Source: Liolophura sinensis
Taxonomy: Eukaryota > Mollusca > Polyplacophora > Chitonida > Chitonidae
Length of the DNA stretch: 64,000 nt
Direction: 5' to 3'
Assembly: GCF_032854445.1 (NCBI RefSeq)
Contig: NC_088295.1
Location: 90,789,836-90,853,835 of the forward strand
In this document: one piece after another, positions 48,350-60,125 of the stretch
Numbering within the stretch: the first letter of the stretch is position 1
Layout: each line of letters opens with the position of its first letter
Translations under genes and position numbers: made by a program
Notes under the pieces: generated by a model
What the model was told of the DNA's origin: nothing
Database searches by the model: none
Seen by the model: the letters and a program-made list of their open reading frames with translations, nothing else

Positions 48350-49460
48350 CAGTACTGGCAACTTGAGACTAGGAAACAACAGCATGTACATCACACCTGA
48401 TTGAGGGAAGCACATATGAGCTGGACCAGAGATTAGGAAACTACAGCATGTACATCACCCAAGACTAAGGAAAGCACATATGAGCTGGACCAGAGATTAG
48501 GAAACTCCAGCATTTACATCACCCAAGACTAAGGAGAGCACATATGAGCTGGACCAGAGATTAGGAAACTCCAGCATGTACATCACCCATCACATAGAGA
48601 AGCACACATGAGCTGGACCAGAGATTAGGAAACTACAGCAAGCACATCATACATGATTGAGGGGAGCACATATGAGCTGGACCAGAGATTAGGAAACAAC
48701 AGCATGTACATCACCTATGATTGAGGGGAGCACATACGCGCTGGACCAGAGATTACGAAACAACAGCAAGCACATCACCCATGATTGAGGGGAGGACATA
48801 TGAGCTGGACCAGAGATTAGGAAACAACAGCATGTACATCACCTATGATTGAGGGGAGCACATACGAGCTGGACCGGAGATTAAGAAACAACAGCATGTA
48901 CATCACCTATGATTGAGAGGAGCACATACGAGCTGGACCGGAGATTAAGAAACAACAGCATGTACATCACCTATGATTGAGGGGAGCACATACGAGCTGG
49001 ACCGGAGATTAAGAAACAACAGCATGTACATCACCCATGACTGAGGGAAGCACATATGAGCTGGACCAGAGATTAGGAAACAACAGTATGCACATCACCT
49101 ATGATTGAGGGAAGCACATATGAGCTGGACCAGAGATTAAGAAACAACAGCATGTACATCACCTATAACTGAGGGAAGCACATATGAGCTGGACCAGAGA
49201 TTAGGAAACAACAGCATGCACACCACGCATGATTGAGGGGAGCACATATGAGCTGGACCAGAGATTAAGAAACAACAGCATGTACATCACCTATGACTGA
49301 GGGAAGCACACATGAGCTGGACCAGAGATTAAGAAACTACAGCATGTACATCACCCATTACTGAGGGAAGCACATATGAGCTGGACCAGAGATTAGGAAA
49401 CAACAGCATGCACATCACGCATGATACAGAAGCACATATGAGCTGGACCAGAGATTAGGA
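48350..49460. repeat. ~64-bp minisatellite, ~17 copies
   Basis: The unit CTGGACCAGAGATTAGGAAA plus CAACAGCATGTACATCACCT and ATGATTGAGGGGAGCACATATGAG repeats about every 64 bp. It shares GATTAGGAAAC(A/T)ACAG with the next array. Confidence 0.92.
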
Positions 49461-51650
49461 AACTACAGTTAGCATAGTTAGGGACTTAGAAACTAATGTT
49501 AGCACAACCAGACATTAGGAAACTACAGTTTGCATAGCTAGGGATTAGGAAACTACAGTTAGCATCACTAGGGACTAGGAAACCAATGTTAGCACAACTA
49601 GAGATTAGGAAACTACAGTTAGCATAACTAGGGATTAGGAAACTACAGTTAGCATCACTAGGGACTAGGAAACCAATGTTAGCACAACTAGAGATTAGGA
49701 AACTGCAGTTAGCATAACTAGGGATTAGGAAACTACAGTTAGCATCACTAGGGATTAGGAAACCAATGTTAGCACAACAAGAGATTAGGAAACTACAGTT
49801 AGCATAACTAGGGATTAGGAAACTGCAGTCAGCATCACTAGGAACTAGGAAACCAATTTTAGCACAACTAGAGATTAAGAAACTACAGTTAGCATAACTA
49901 GGGATTAGGAAACTACAGTTAGCATCACTAGGGACTAGGAAACCAATGTTAGCACAACCAGAGATTAGGAAACTACAGTTAGCATAACTAGGGATTAGGA
50001 AACTACAGTTAGCATCACTAGGGACTAGGAAACCAATGTTAGCACAACTAGAGATTAGGAAACTACAGTTAGCACAACTAGGGATTAGGAAACTACAGTT
50101 AGCATCACTAGGGACTAGGAAACCAATGTTAGCACAACCAGAGATTAGGAAGCTACTGTTAGCATAACTAGGGATTAGGAAACTACAGTTAGCATCACTA
50201 GGGACTAGGAAACCAATGTTAGCATAACTAGGGACTAGGAAACTACAGTTAGCATAACTAGGGATTAGGAAACTACAGTTAGCATAACTAGGGATTAGGA
50301 AACTACAGTTAGCATAACTAGGGATTAGGAAACCAATGTTATCACAACCAGAGATTAGGAAGCTACAGTTAGCACAACTAGAGATTAGGAAACTACAGTT
50401 AGCATAACTAGGGATTAGGAAACTACAGTTAGCATCACTAGGGATTAGGAAACTACAGTTAGCATCACTAGGGACTAGGAAACCAATGTTAGCATAACTA
50501 GGGACTAGGAAACTACAGTTAGCATAACTAGGGATTAGGAAACTACAGTTAGCATAACTAGGGATTAGGAAACTACAGTTAGCATAACTAGGGACTAGGA
50601 AACCAATGTTAGCACAACCAGCGATTAGGAAGCTACAGTTAGCACAACTAGAGATTAGGAAGCTACAGTTAGCATAACTAGGGATTAGGAAACTACAGTT
50701 AGCATCACTAGGGACTAGGAAACTGCAGTTAGCATCACTAGGGACTAGGAAACTACAGTTAGCATCACTAGGGACTAGGAAACCAATGTTAGCATAACTA
50801 GGGACTAGGAAACTACAGTTAGCATAACTAGGCATTAGGAAACTACAGTTAGCATAACTAGGGATTAGGAAACTACAGTTAGCATCACTAGGGATTAGGA
50901 AACTACAGTTAGCATCACTAGGGACTAGGAAACCAATGTTAGCATAACTAGGGACTAGGAAACTACAGTTAGCATAACTAGGGATTAGGAAACTACAGTT
51001 AGCATAACTAGGGATTAGGAAACTACAGTTAGCATAACTAGGGACTAGGAAACCAATGTTAGCACAACCAGCGATTAGGAAGCTACAGTTAGCACAACTA
51101 GAGATTAGGAAGCTACAGTTAGCATAACTAGGGATTAGGAAACTACAGTTAGCATCACTAGGGACTAGGAAACCAATGTTAGCACAACCAGAGATTAGGA
51201 AGCTACAGTTAGCATCACTAGGGACTAGGAAACTACAGTTAGCATCACTAGGGACTAGGAAACCAATGTTAGCACAACTAGAGATTAGGAAACTAGGAAA
51301 CTACAGTTAGCATCACTAGGGACTAGGAAACTACAGTTAGCATCACTAGGGACTAGGAAACCAATGTTAGCACAACTAGAGATTAGGAAACTACAGTTAG
51401 CATCACTAGGGACTAGGAAACTACAGTTAGCATCACTAGGGACTAGGAAACCAATGTTAGCACAACCAGAGATTAGGAAGCTACAGTTAGCATCACTAGG
51501 GACTAGGAAACTACAGTTAGCATCACTAGGGACTAGGAAACCAATGTTAGCACAACTAGAGATTAGGAAACTACAGTTAGCATCACTAGGGATTAGGAAA
51601 CTACAGTTAGCATCACTAGGGACTAGGAAACTGCAGTTAACCCAACTAGG
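49461..51650. repeat. 30-bp minisatellite, ~73 copies, higher-order structure
   Basis: The unit AGCATCACTAGGGACTAGGA plus AACTACAGTT is exactly 30 bp. A 449-codon minus-strand frame results from the multiple of 3. A private GCGATTAGG variant near 50620 recurs 450 bp (15 units) later, and the units around 50401-50730 match those around 50851-51180 in order. Confidence 0.95.
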
Positions 51651-52927
51651 TATTTACAGGAATTCAGTTAGTAACATAAACTTTAAGCCTCTGAAATTTA
51701 TTTTATAATGTACCATGCTGGCACCATTTAGCTTATGTATACATGTATATGCCTTTTAAATCTATGAAACACCCTTTCTAAATTAATATGGGGACCAATG
51801 AATACTCAACTTCACACTACTCTTCAAAACTGAACATATACATCCAGATTTTGGCAAGTTCTTTGGACATGTACACTGATAACTTCAATGATGATTCAGA
51901 TTGATCAAGGACACAACATTTAATTCTTACACATTTACACAAATATCCTAATAATAAACGACAGCCTATATAGTTTTGTTTTTATGGCCAGAAATACACA
52001 TACATATCGTTTTGGCTTAGCAATTGTCATGGGAGGCTATCCTTTAGTCAGTTGTGTACTACCACCACAGTATTTTTTCGCATCACATGTAGAGACTATT
52101 AGGAAATCAAAACAACAGATCACAATGTATCAAAACTAAAAACAATTACTTGTTTCTCGATCTCCATTCCTTGGTTACTAGGTAACCGTGAATCAACTGG
52201 GTCATATGAACATTTAGGGGATTGACACTTAAAATGTTTTTTTAATTGATATTAATGTTTGTGTCGCTGTCAACCAAATTAAAGGTGCTTTAGAAACGTA
52301 GCAATTTCTCTCACAGACAGTCTGAATATTGCTGTCTGTTTGCAGGCTTCCCATACATAAAGGAAACTTTGTGCTTTTCACGGCTCAAACTCCTACATGT
52401 ATGTCGTTCAGTTCTTCATAGATTTATTTACTTATTTAACTATTTTCATTGTTTATTTATCCACTCATTTCGAAAATAATTCAAACTGATATGTGTCACT
52501 GATAAATCAAGTACTTTTAAGGACTTCAGCCACATTAAGGTCTTTCAAGGTCATTAAAATTTTTCAAGAAGATTCAAGTACTGTCAAGGATTTCAATCAC
52601 CGCACCCTGCATCCAGCCAAACACCACGACTGTCATAACTCCAAAGCAGGGTCAATATGTGTACCAGTATCTGATAGCTATTTTATCCGAACATCTGAAC
52701 AACAGGCGTTAGCAGTGTAACCAACACATGTACACTACCGATAGTCCACACAATCAATACAAACACTGAATGACCACAACTACATTTTGACGAGTATTCA
52801 GTCGAATTACAGAAAACAGATATGTAAACTTAGACACCACTCCCAAAATAGCACAATACACAGTATTAATGATCAGGCCAGAGATCTTGAGAGAGATTTA
52901 CATCAGCTGAATGGTGTGCATAAAATC
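51651..52927. other. unique sequence, nothing recognised
   Basis: It could hold 5' exons of the receptor gene, but none can be identified without an RNA match. Confidence 0.35.
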
Positions 52928-54870
52928 AGAGTCATAGAAAGTAGAAATCCATACACTATTTGTGCTACAACTACAATATGTCAGAGTCATAGAAGGTAGA
53001 AATCCATACACTATTTGTGCCATAACAACAATATGTCAGTCATAGAAGGTAGAAATCCATGCACTATTTGTGCCATAACAACATGTCCGAGTCATAGAAA
53101 GCAGAAATCCATACACTATTTGTGCTATAACAACAATATGTCCGAGTCATAGAAAGTAGAAATCCATACACTATTTGTGCGATAACAACAATATGTCCGA
53201 GTCATAGAAGGTAGAAATCCATACACTATTTGTGCCATAACTACAATATGTCCGAGTCATAGAAAGTAGAAATCCATACACTATTTGTGCCATAACTACA
53301 ATATGTCCGAGTTATAGAAAGTAGAAATCCATACACTATTTGTGCCATAACAACAATATGTCAGTCATAGAAGGTAGAAATCCATGCACTATTTGTGCCA
53401 TAACAACATGTCCGAGTCATAGAAAGCAGAAATCCATACACTATTTGTGCTATAACAACAATATGTCCGAGTCATAGAAAGTAGAAATCCATACACTATT
53501 TGTGCGATAACAACAATATGTCCGAGTCATAGAAGGTAGAAATCCATACACTATTTGTGCTGTAACAACAATATGTCCGAGTCATAGAAGGTAGAAATCC
53601 ATACACTATTTGTGCCATAACTACAATATGTCAGTCATAGAAAGTAGAAATCCATACACTATTTGTGCCATAACTACAATATGTCAGTCATAGAAAGTAG
53701 AAATCCATACACTATTTGTGCTACAACTACAATATGTCCGAGTCATAGAAAGTAGAAATCCATGCACTATTTGTGCCGTAACTACAATATGTCCGAGTCA
53801 TAGAAAGTAGAAATCCATACACTATTTGTGCCATAACTACAATATGTCAGTCATAGAAAGTAGAAATCCATACACTATTTGTGCGATAACAACAATATGT
53901 CCGAGTCATAGAAAGTAGAAATCCATACACAATTTGTGCTGTAACAACAATATGTCCGAGTCATAGAAGGTAGAAATCCATACACTATTTGTGCCATAAC
54001 TACAATATGTCAGTCATAGAAAGTAGAAATCCATACACTATTTGTGCCATAACTACAATATGTCAGTCATAGAAAGTAGAAATCCATACACTATTTGTGC
54101 TACAACTACAATATGTCCGAGTCATAGAAAGTAGAAATCCATGCACTATTTGTGCCGTAACTACAATATGTCCGAGTCATAGAAAGTAGAAATCCATACA
54201 CAATTTGTGCCATAACTACAATATGTCAGTCATAGAAAGTAGAAATCCATACACTATTTGTGCTACAACTACAATATGTCCGAGTCATAGAAAGTAGAAA
54301 TCCATGCACTATTTGTGCCGTAACTACAATATGTCCGAGTCATAGAAAGTAGAAATCCATGCACTATTTGTGCCGTAACTACAATATGTCAGTCATAGAA
54401 AGTAGAAATCCATACACTATTTGTGCTGTAACTACAATATGTCAGTCATAGAAAGTAGAAATCCATACACCATTTGTGCTGTAACAACAATATGTCCGAG
54501 TCATAGAAAGTAGAAATCCATACACTATTTGTGCCATAACTACAATATGTCAGTCACAGAAAGTAGAAATCCATACACTATTTGTGCCATAACTACAATA
54601 TGTCAGAGTCATAGAAAGTAGAAATCCATACACTATTTGTGCTGTAACTACAATATGTCCGAGTTATAGAAAGTAGGAATCCATACACTATTTGTGCCAT
54701 AACAACAATATGTCAGTCATAGAAGGTAGAAATCCATGCACTATTTGTGCCATAACAACATGTCCGAGTCATAGAAAGCAGAAATCCATACACCATTTGT
54801 GCTGTAACTACAATATGTCAGAGTCATAGAAAGTAGAAATCCATACACTATTTGTGCTCTAACAACAATG
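52928..54870. repeat. ~51-55-bp minisatellite, ~36 copies
   Basis: The unit GTCATAGAAAGTAGAAATCC plus ATACACTATTTGTGCCATAA and CTACAATATGTCCGA varies from 51 to 55 bp by loss of CCGA. A block containing TGTAACAACA at 53561 recurs at 53940, an offset of 379 bp. Confidence 0.93.
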
Positions 54871-56228
54871 ATTACAAATGTACATTCAATGAGCCATTTC
54901 AGTGGGTTATCAGTGATCAAAATGAGACTAGCTTTTACAAGAGCTCAAATTAAAAATGGTGATCTCAAATTAAGCCGTGGTCATCACACTGGTCGTGAAT
55001 CATGCAACTATGTACAATTGCTGACATACACATGCAAATGATTGTTTGTACATGTACTACCTTATCCACTACCATGTGAATTTACAACGTCGCTAAACAG
55101 AATGTCATGTGCTGCAGACCACATTGAATGACCTCTATTTTCTTGAGGTTACCACTTCAAATATTACACCTTGCGACCCTGGTTATAATGAATAAACATG
55201 CTGAGATTTAGGAAATGCATCAAGCCATACTGAGGAGATGTATGCAATGCTGGAATAAAATGTGAATGTGGTGGACTCGTTTTGATGAGGCTAAGCTGTA
55301 GTGTAGGCCAGGTGTTCTTCACGGACAGCACACCTTCCTAAGATCACAATTTTCATGATTTTGACATAAAGACTTGGCCTGATGTAGACTTCTTCAACCA
55401 CAATTTTCTCTGTCCACAACAATTGCCCTAGACAAATTGACAAGTTCCATTAATTTCAACCCCTGTAAAAGTTGTGTCAGCTTGTCTTAAAGAAACACCA
55501 GGTCTTTCCATGTTTCCACAGACACATCATGATTTTGATTATAAATATCTAAGTCAGTTCAGAGAGTAGTATCTCAGTTCTCATACACCACTCTGTTCTT
55601 ACATTGTAAACAGTAACGGGTACCCAGCAATGCATCTACAATCGAACTGATGTCATATGCACTTTAACGAAAGGGACTACAAAGCATCCATAAAAGTACA
55701 GATATCAAGTAAGAGACTTGAATAACCCTTCCAAACACACACCTGTCAGACTGCTAACAAAAGATTTGTGAACATATTGAACAGCAATATAGTATCTATG
55801 AGACATGCTTGTCAATGTCACTTAGAGAAATGAAATTGCCCTTCTTAATACGCAACTGGCTGGATAACAATATGTGAATACTGAGTAACCACATTATACA
55901 AGCACAGAAGGGCTTTATGTAGTCAAGGCCGTGTGGTGTCTAAATGGAGAAAGCTTTCATAATACACAGCTAGGGCCATTGCACCTGAAGCTGGGTACAT
56001 TATACAGCTACACAAATATGTTCACAGTACGCAGACTCAGCCCATCCAGCTTAAAAATCCCTCAATACACACTGTACAATATGCAGGAAAGTATTAGTTT
56101 TGTCAAGATATGGTGGTTGAATTTAAAAAACAAAACAAAATACATCAACACTTGTCAGCTATCTACATCTCTTTATTCTGGCTGAAGGTAATGTTTATCA
56201 CTGTTTTAAAATATTTTCACCGTACCTA
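54871..56228. other. unique sequence, nothing recognised
   Basis: An 84-codon plus frame (55931-56185) has no recognised domain. Confidence 0.35.
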
Positions 56229-56872
56229 CCCAGACTAGCACTTAAAGGAAGAACCCTAGTATACATGCTTAACCAGACTAGCACTTAAAGGAAGAACCCT
56301 AGTATACATGTTTAACCAGACTAGCACTTAAAGGAAGAACCCTAGTATACATGTTTAACCAGACTAGCACTTAAAGGAAGAACACTAGTATACATGTTTA
56401 ACCAGACTAGCGCTTAAAGGAAGAACCCTAGTATACATGTTTAACCAGACTAGCACTTAAAGGAAGAACCCTAGTATACATGCTTAACCAGACTAGCACT
56501 AAAAGGAAGAACCCTAGTATACATGTTTACCCAGACTAGCACTTAAAGGAAGAACACTGGTATACATGTTTAACCAGACTAACACTTAAAGGAAGAACCC
56601 TAGTATACATGTTTAACCAGACTAGCACTTAAAGGAAGAACCCTAGTATACATGTTTAACCAGACTAGCACTTAAAGGAAGAACCCTAGTATACATGTTT
56701 AACCAGACTAGCACTTAAAGGAAGAACCCTAGTATACATGTTTAACCAGACTAGCACTTAAAGGAAGAACCCTAGTATACATGTTTAACCAGACTAACAC
56801 TTAAAGCAAGAACCCTAGTATACATGTTTAACCAGACTAACACTTAAAGGAAGAACCCTAGTATACATGTTT
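56229..56872. repeat. 43-bp minisatellite, ~15 copies
   Basis: The unit CCAGACTAGCACTTAAAGGA plus AGAACCCTAGTATACATGTT and TAA repeats every 43 bp and is about 97% uniform. Confidence 0.93.
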
Positions 56873-57239
56873 AATTGAGGCTTCAAGGCATTTTTCAGTA
56901 TTCTTCACTCAATACTAATTTCTTTTCATCAGACGGAGTAAAAAAATATGACCTCTATTTATCTGGTCTCTTTCTTCTGATAGTGTTGGACTATGCCTAC
57001 TAAAGCAGTTTTTGAGGCTGGCATTAAGCATCCAGTTGAACAGAAGAACATGAGTTATAATAATAATAGCACCTGTGTAGCATTCATGCCACACTCAAGA
57101 CGCAGACTGCTCCAAGATAGATTGTAATCGCTATGATGTGTATGCGCTGTACAGGTACAATGACCAAAACCATTTTGCTGAAAAACCGTAACTTAGAAAT
57201 GATAGCAACGCTATCACAGAGCTCGCCTGTATGAGACAC

Positions 57240-57950
57240 ACGAATGCAAAACTTCCGCCCAATGCATACAGAGCATCAGCTATGGAACATCGCTCGTGTC
57301 ATTGTGCTTTATTTGCATGTAAAATGTCAGGTCAATACACAAGACACTTAAGGATGCCAACCCTAACACTTTGTTTAACAGTGATTCTAATACACAATAC
57401 ATAGTTAGGAATTCAGTAATTTACAGATACGCACAGATAGCACACACCCAATCAACGATGGAATATTCCCCTCGTGCTGTTGTGCTCTACATGTGAGCAA
57501 ACCCTGAGCTCAATACATGCAGTACTTTTTGAGATACCTCACCTACAATTTTGTTTAACAGTGAGTCTAACAGAAAACACACTAAGTCAGGAATTCAGTA
57601 ATTTAGGGCACTTAATATGCACACATACACTCAACGATGGAATATCCCCCTCCTGCTACTGTGCTCTACATGTGTGCAAGCCCTGAGCTCAATACATGCA
57701 GTACTTTGTAAGATACCACCAGTAACATTTTCTTTAACATTGATTCTTATAGACAATACACTAAGTCAGGAATTCAGTAATTTAGGGCACTTAATATGCA
57801 CACATCCAATCAAAGATGAACCTCCCCCCCACCCGTTCAATGCTATTGTGCTCTACATGTGTGCAAGCACTAAGCTCAATACCCAGTACTTTTTAAGATT
57901 CCATACCTAACATTGTGTTTACCATAACTTTCTCCATTATTGGACACCAA
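57240..57950. repeat. ~180-bp degenerate tandem repeat, 4 copies
   Basis: TGTGCT(C/T)TA anchors lie near 57302, 57480, 57659 and 57848. Each unit also has CAGGAATTCAGTAATTTA or a close variant. The last three units are copied again in the 2.7-kb duplication. Confidence 0.75.
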
Positions 57951-60123
57951 CACTCAGGGTAAGACATAAGCTTGTGGTTCACATATATGCTTGTTTTGTG
58001 CTATTCATCTCCATCTGGCAACCATTTAGTAATCTATCTGACGATGGAACAAACCATTAGCTATGACAAACAGCTCTAGAAGCCATTCTGTCTGTCTTTC
58101 TGTCTGTTAGTTCAATTTTTTTGGCATACAATCCTTTAATGTAGGCTTTTCCATTCAGGCAAGGTCTGAGTGCATTAAGACAATAATGTCAGCTTTCTGC
58201 AAGATGTTTCCTCTCTTGCAAATTTGCACTTCATCTCTACTTCACTCACAGAAGAGCTATTCTCTACAGCGTATGTATACAGTCTCCACTGTGTAATTTC
58301 TCATCAAACTCAGATGTATGTGTTTCATTAATAGCATGAAGGTGAAAATGTGTGCGCATTGCTGTCAGCCAGAGAGTTCACAATTCTGACATTCGGGAGA
58401 ACTTTTCACTTGCATATACAAAAACAATTATCATGTTTTTATCCAGATTTGTTGTCTTATGGAATCCACTCACACTTTTATCATGGAAAAAACAGGTGCA
58501 AACTTAAAACATGGTGTTGTCACTTTTATCTTATCTCGTGAACATGCAGGTCAAGATTTTGTCTGTGCCAGGCCTGCCTAGACCGTGGCAGACACATGTA
58601 GTATCACACTACAGTCAGACAATATGTAAACCTGACTTTTAGTAAGATCTGTTTATCTCTTCAGATCTCATAAAAAAAGCTCGTATGGTTTAATGACAGA
58701 TCAGACATAGACATTTCCTCCAGAGAAAACCTTAGTTTGTACCTAAAAAGGGCCTCTGAGTAATTGCCAGGCAAAAAAGGAAGAAAGAAAATGGCCATTT
58801 CTACAAGACCAAGTTGATACTGTGCATATCCTAATAAAACTACTGGTAGCTCAAACATGTCAAAACAGATAATTATGGCGTTTCTGACAAGGTAAAAATG
58901 ATTACATAGCATACGGAGGATTAACATACAATCACATGTACCAGTGCCATACTGATACACACCTAAGCCTCTCTCTCTCATTACAATGCTGTTGGGGACA
59001 ACACTGTTGTCAATGACACACTGGAGACAACACTGTTGTAAATGACACCTTGGGGACAACACTATTGTAAATGACACATTGGGGACAACACTGTTGTAAA
59101 TGACACATTGGGGACAACACTGTTGTAAATGACACATTGGGGACAACACTGTTGTAAATGACACATTGGGGACAACACTGTTGTAAATGACACATTGGGG
59201 ACAACGCTGTTGTAAATGACACATTGGGGACAACACTGTTGTAAATGACACATTGTGGACAACGCTATTGTAAATGACACATTGGGGACAACACTGTTGT
59301 AAATGACACATTGGGGACAACGCTATTGTAAGTGGCCCATGTTGCATGAAGCTTGTTAGCTACTCATAGCCTGTGGCATATATCATATAGAAACAAAACA
59401 TAGTAACTGTAAGCCAAATCATCATGTCATGGCTTTAATCCAATAAGACAACCAAACCTCTGAATTCAAACAATTAACTAATTCTGTTTTCTTCACTGAA
59501 ATCCTATTTTATACACACACAAAGGTGTAGCCGCACTACGCAGAAAAGAAATGCACACATCAGTTTAGAATACGACTGAGTTTTCAACACATCTGAAAAC
59601 ACTGCACTGAGGATTACCCAATTATTTATCTTGTAAACCATCAATTACATAGTCACAGTTATAAACAAACAACAATCAGCTATGTGTTCTGGTCATATAT
59701 CAAAGTTAATTAACAGAGATGTATATTGGTTGCAGATGCAGGAGTCTACAGCCTTTACTGTGAAAATACGTCATATACATCACAAAAAAAGGCCATCCTT
59801 AAAAAATTCTTAGTTAGAGGTAACCCAATCTACCGATCAGAAAAAATAGTGAAGAATTCCGTGCTTCTTTTGTTTAATTCTGGCTAACAGTATAATGAAA
59901 AAGATGGGGATTAAAAATAAATTAATATTGTGAGAAAAACGGAAAACTCTCGAAGATTTATGTGTATGCCTGAAAGCTACCACACATGGCAGATTAAAAG
60001 CTGACAAATGAACTTGTTAAAGTCAAAAGTTAATCTTCACAGTGAAACATTTGCCTGACACCCTCCACCATGTCCTAGCTTTCTGATACTGCAGGCTATA
60101 GTGAAAGTTCCCATGCCACCACC
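57422..60123. repeat. 2.7-kb tandem segmental duplication, copy 1
   Basis: Every stretch I compared in 57422-60123 recurs unchanged 2704 bp later. Copy 1 is followed by AC and then by copy 2. It has no recognisable gene. It contains part of the ~180-bp repeat and a 29-bp array (58990-59335). Confidence 0.92.
58990..59335. repeat. 29-bp minisatellite, ~12 copies (copy 1)
   Basis: The unit AAATGACACATTGGGGACAA plus CACTGTTGT repeats every 29 bp. All three minus frames are partly open, because the unit lacks stops there. Confidence 0.9.
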
Positions 60124-60125
60124 AC

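Noticed and set aside
49486..50835. 449-codon minus-strand open frame of 10-residue repeats
   Set aside because: A by-product of the 30-bp unit. It has no start context or flanking coding sequence, and the frame is lost near 51290.
26969..54870. CRISPR-like regular repeats
   Set aside because: Units are contiguous tandem repeats without unique spacers, in a spliced eukaryotic gene region, and no cas gene is present.
58661..59347. 228-codon minus-strand frame, repeated at 61365-62051
   Set aside because: More than half is the 29-bp array. The rest has no domain and the frame exists twice only because of the duplication.
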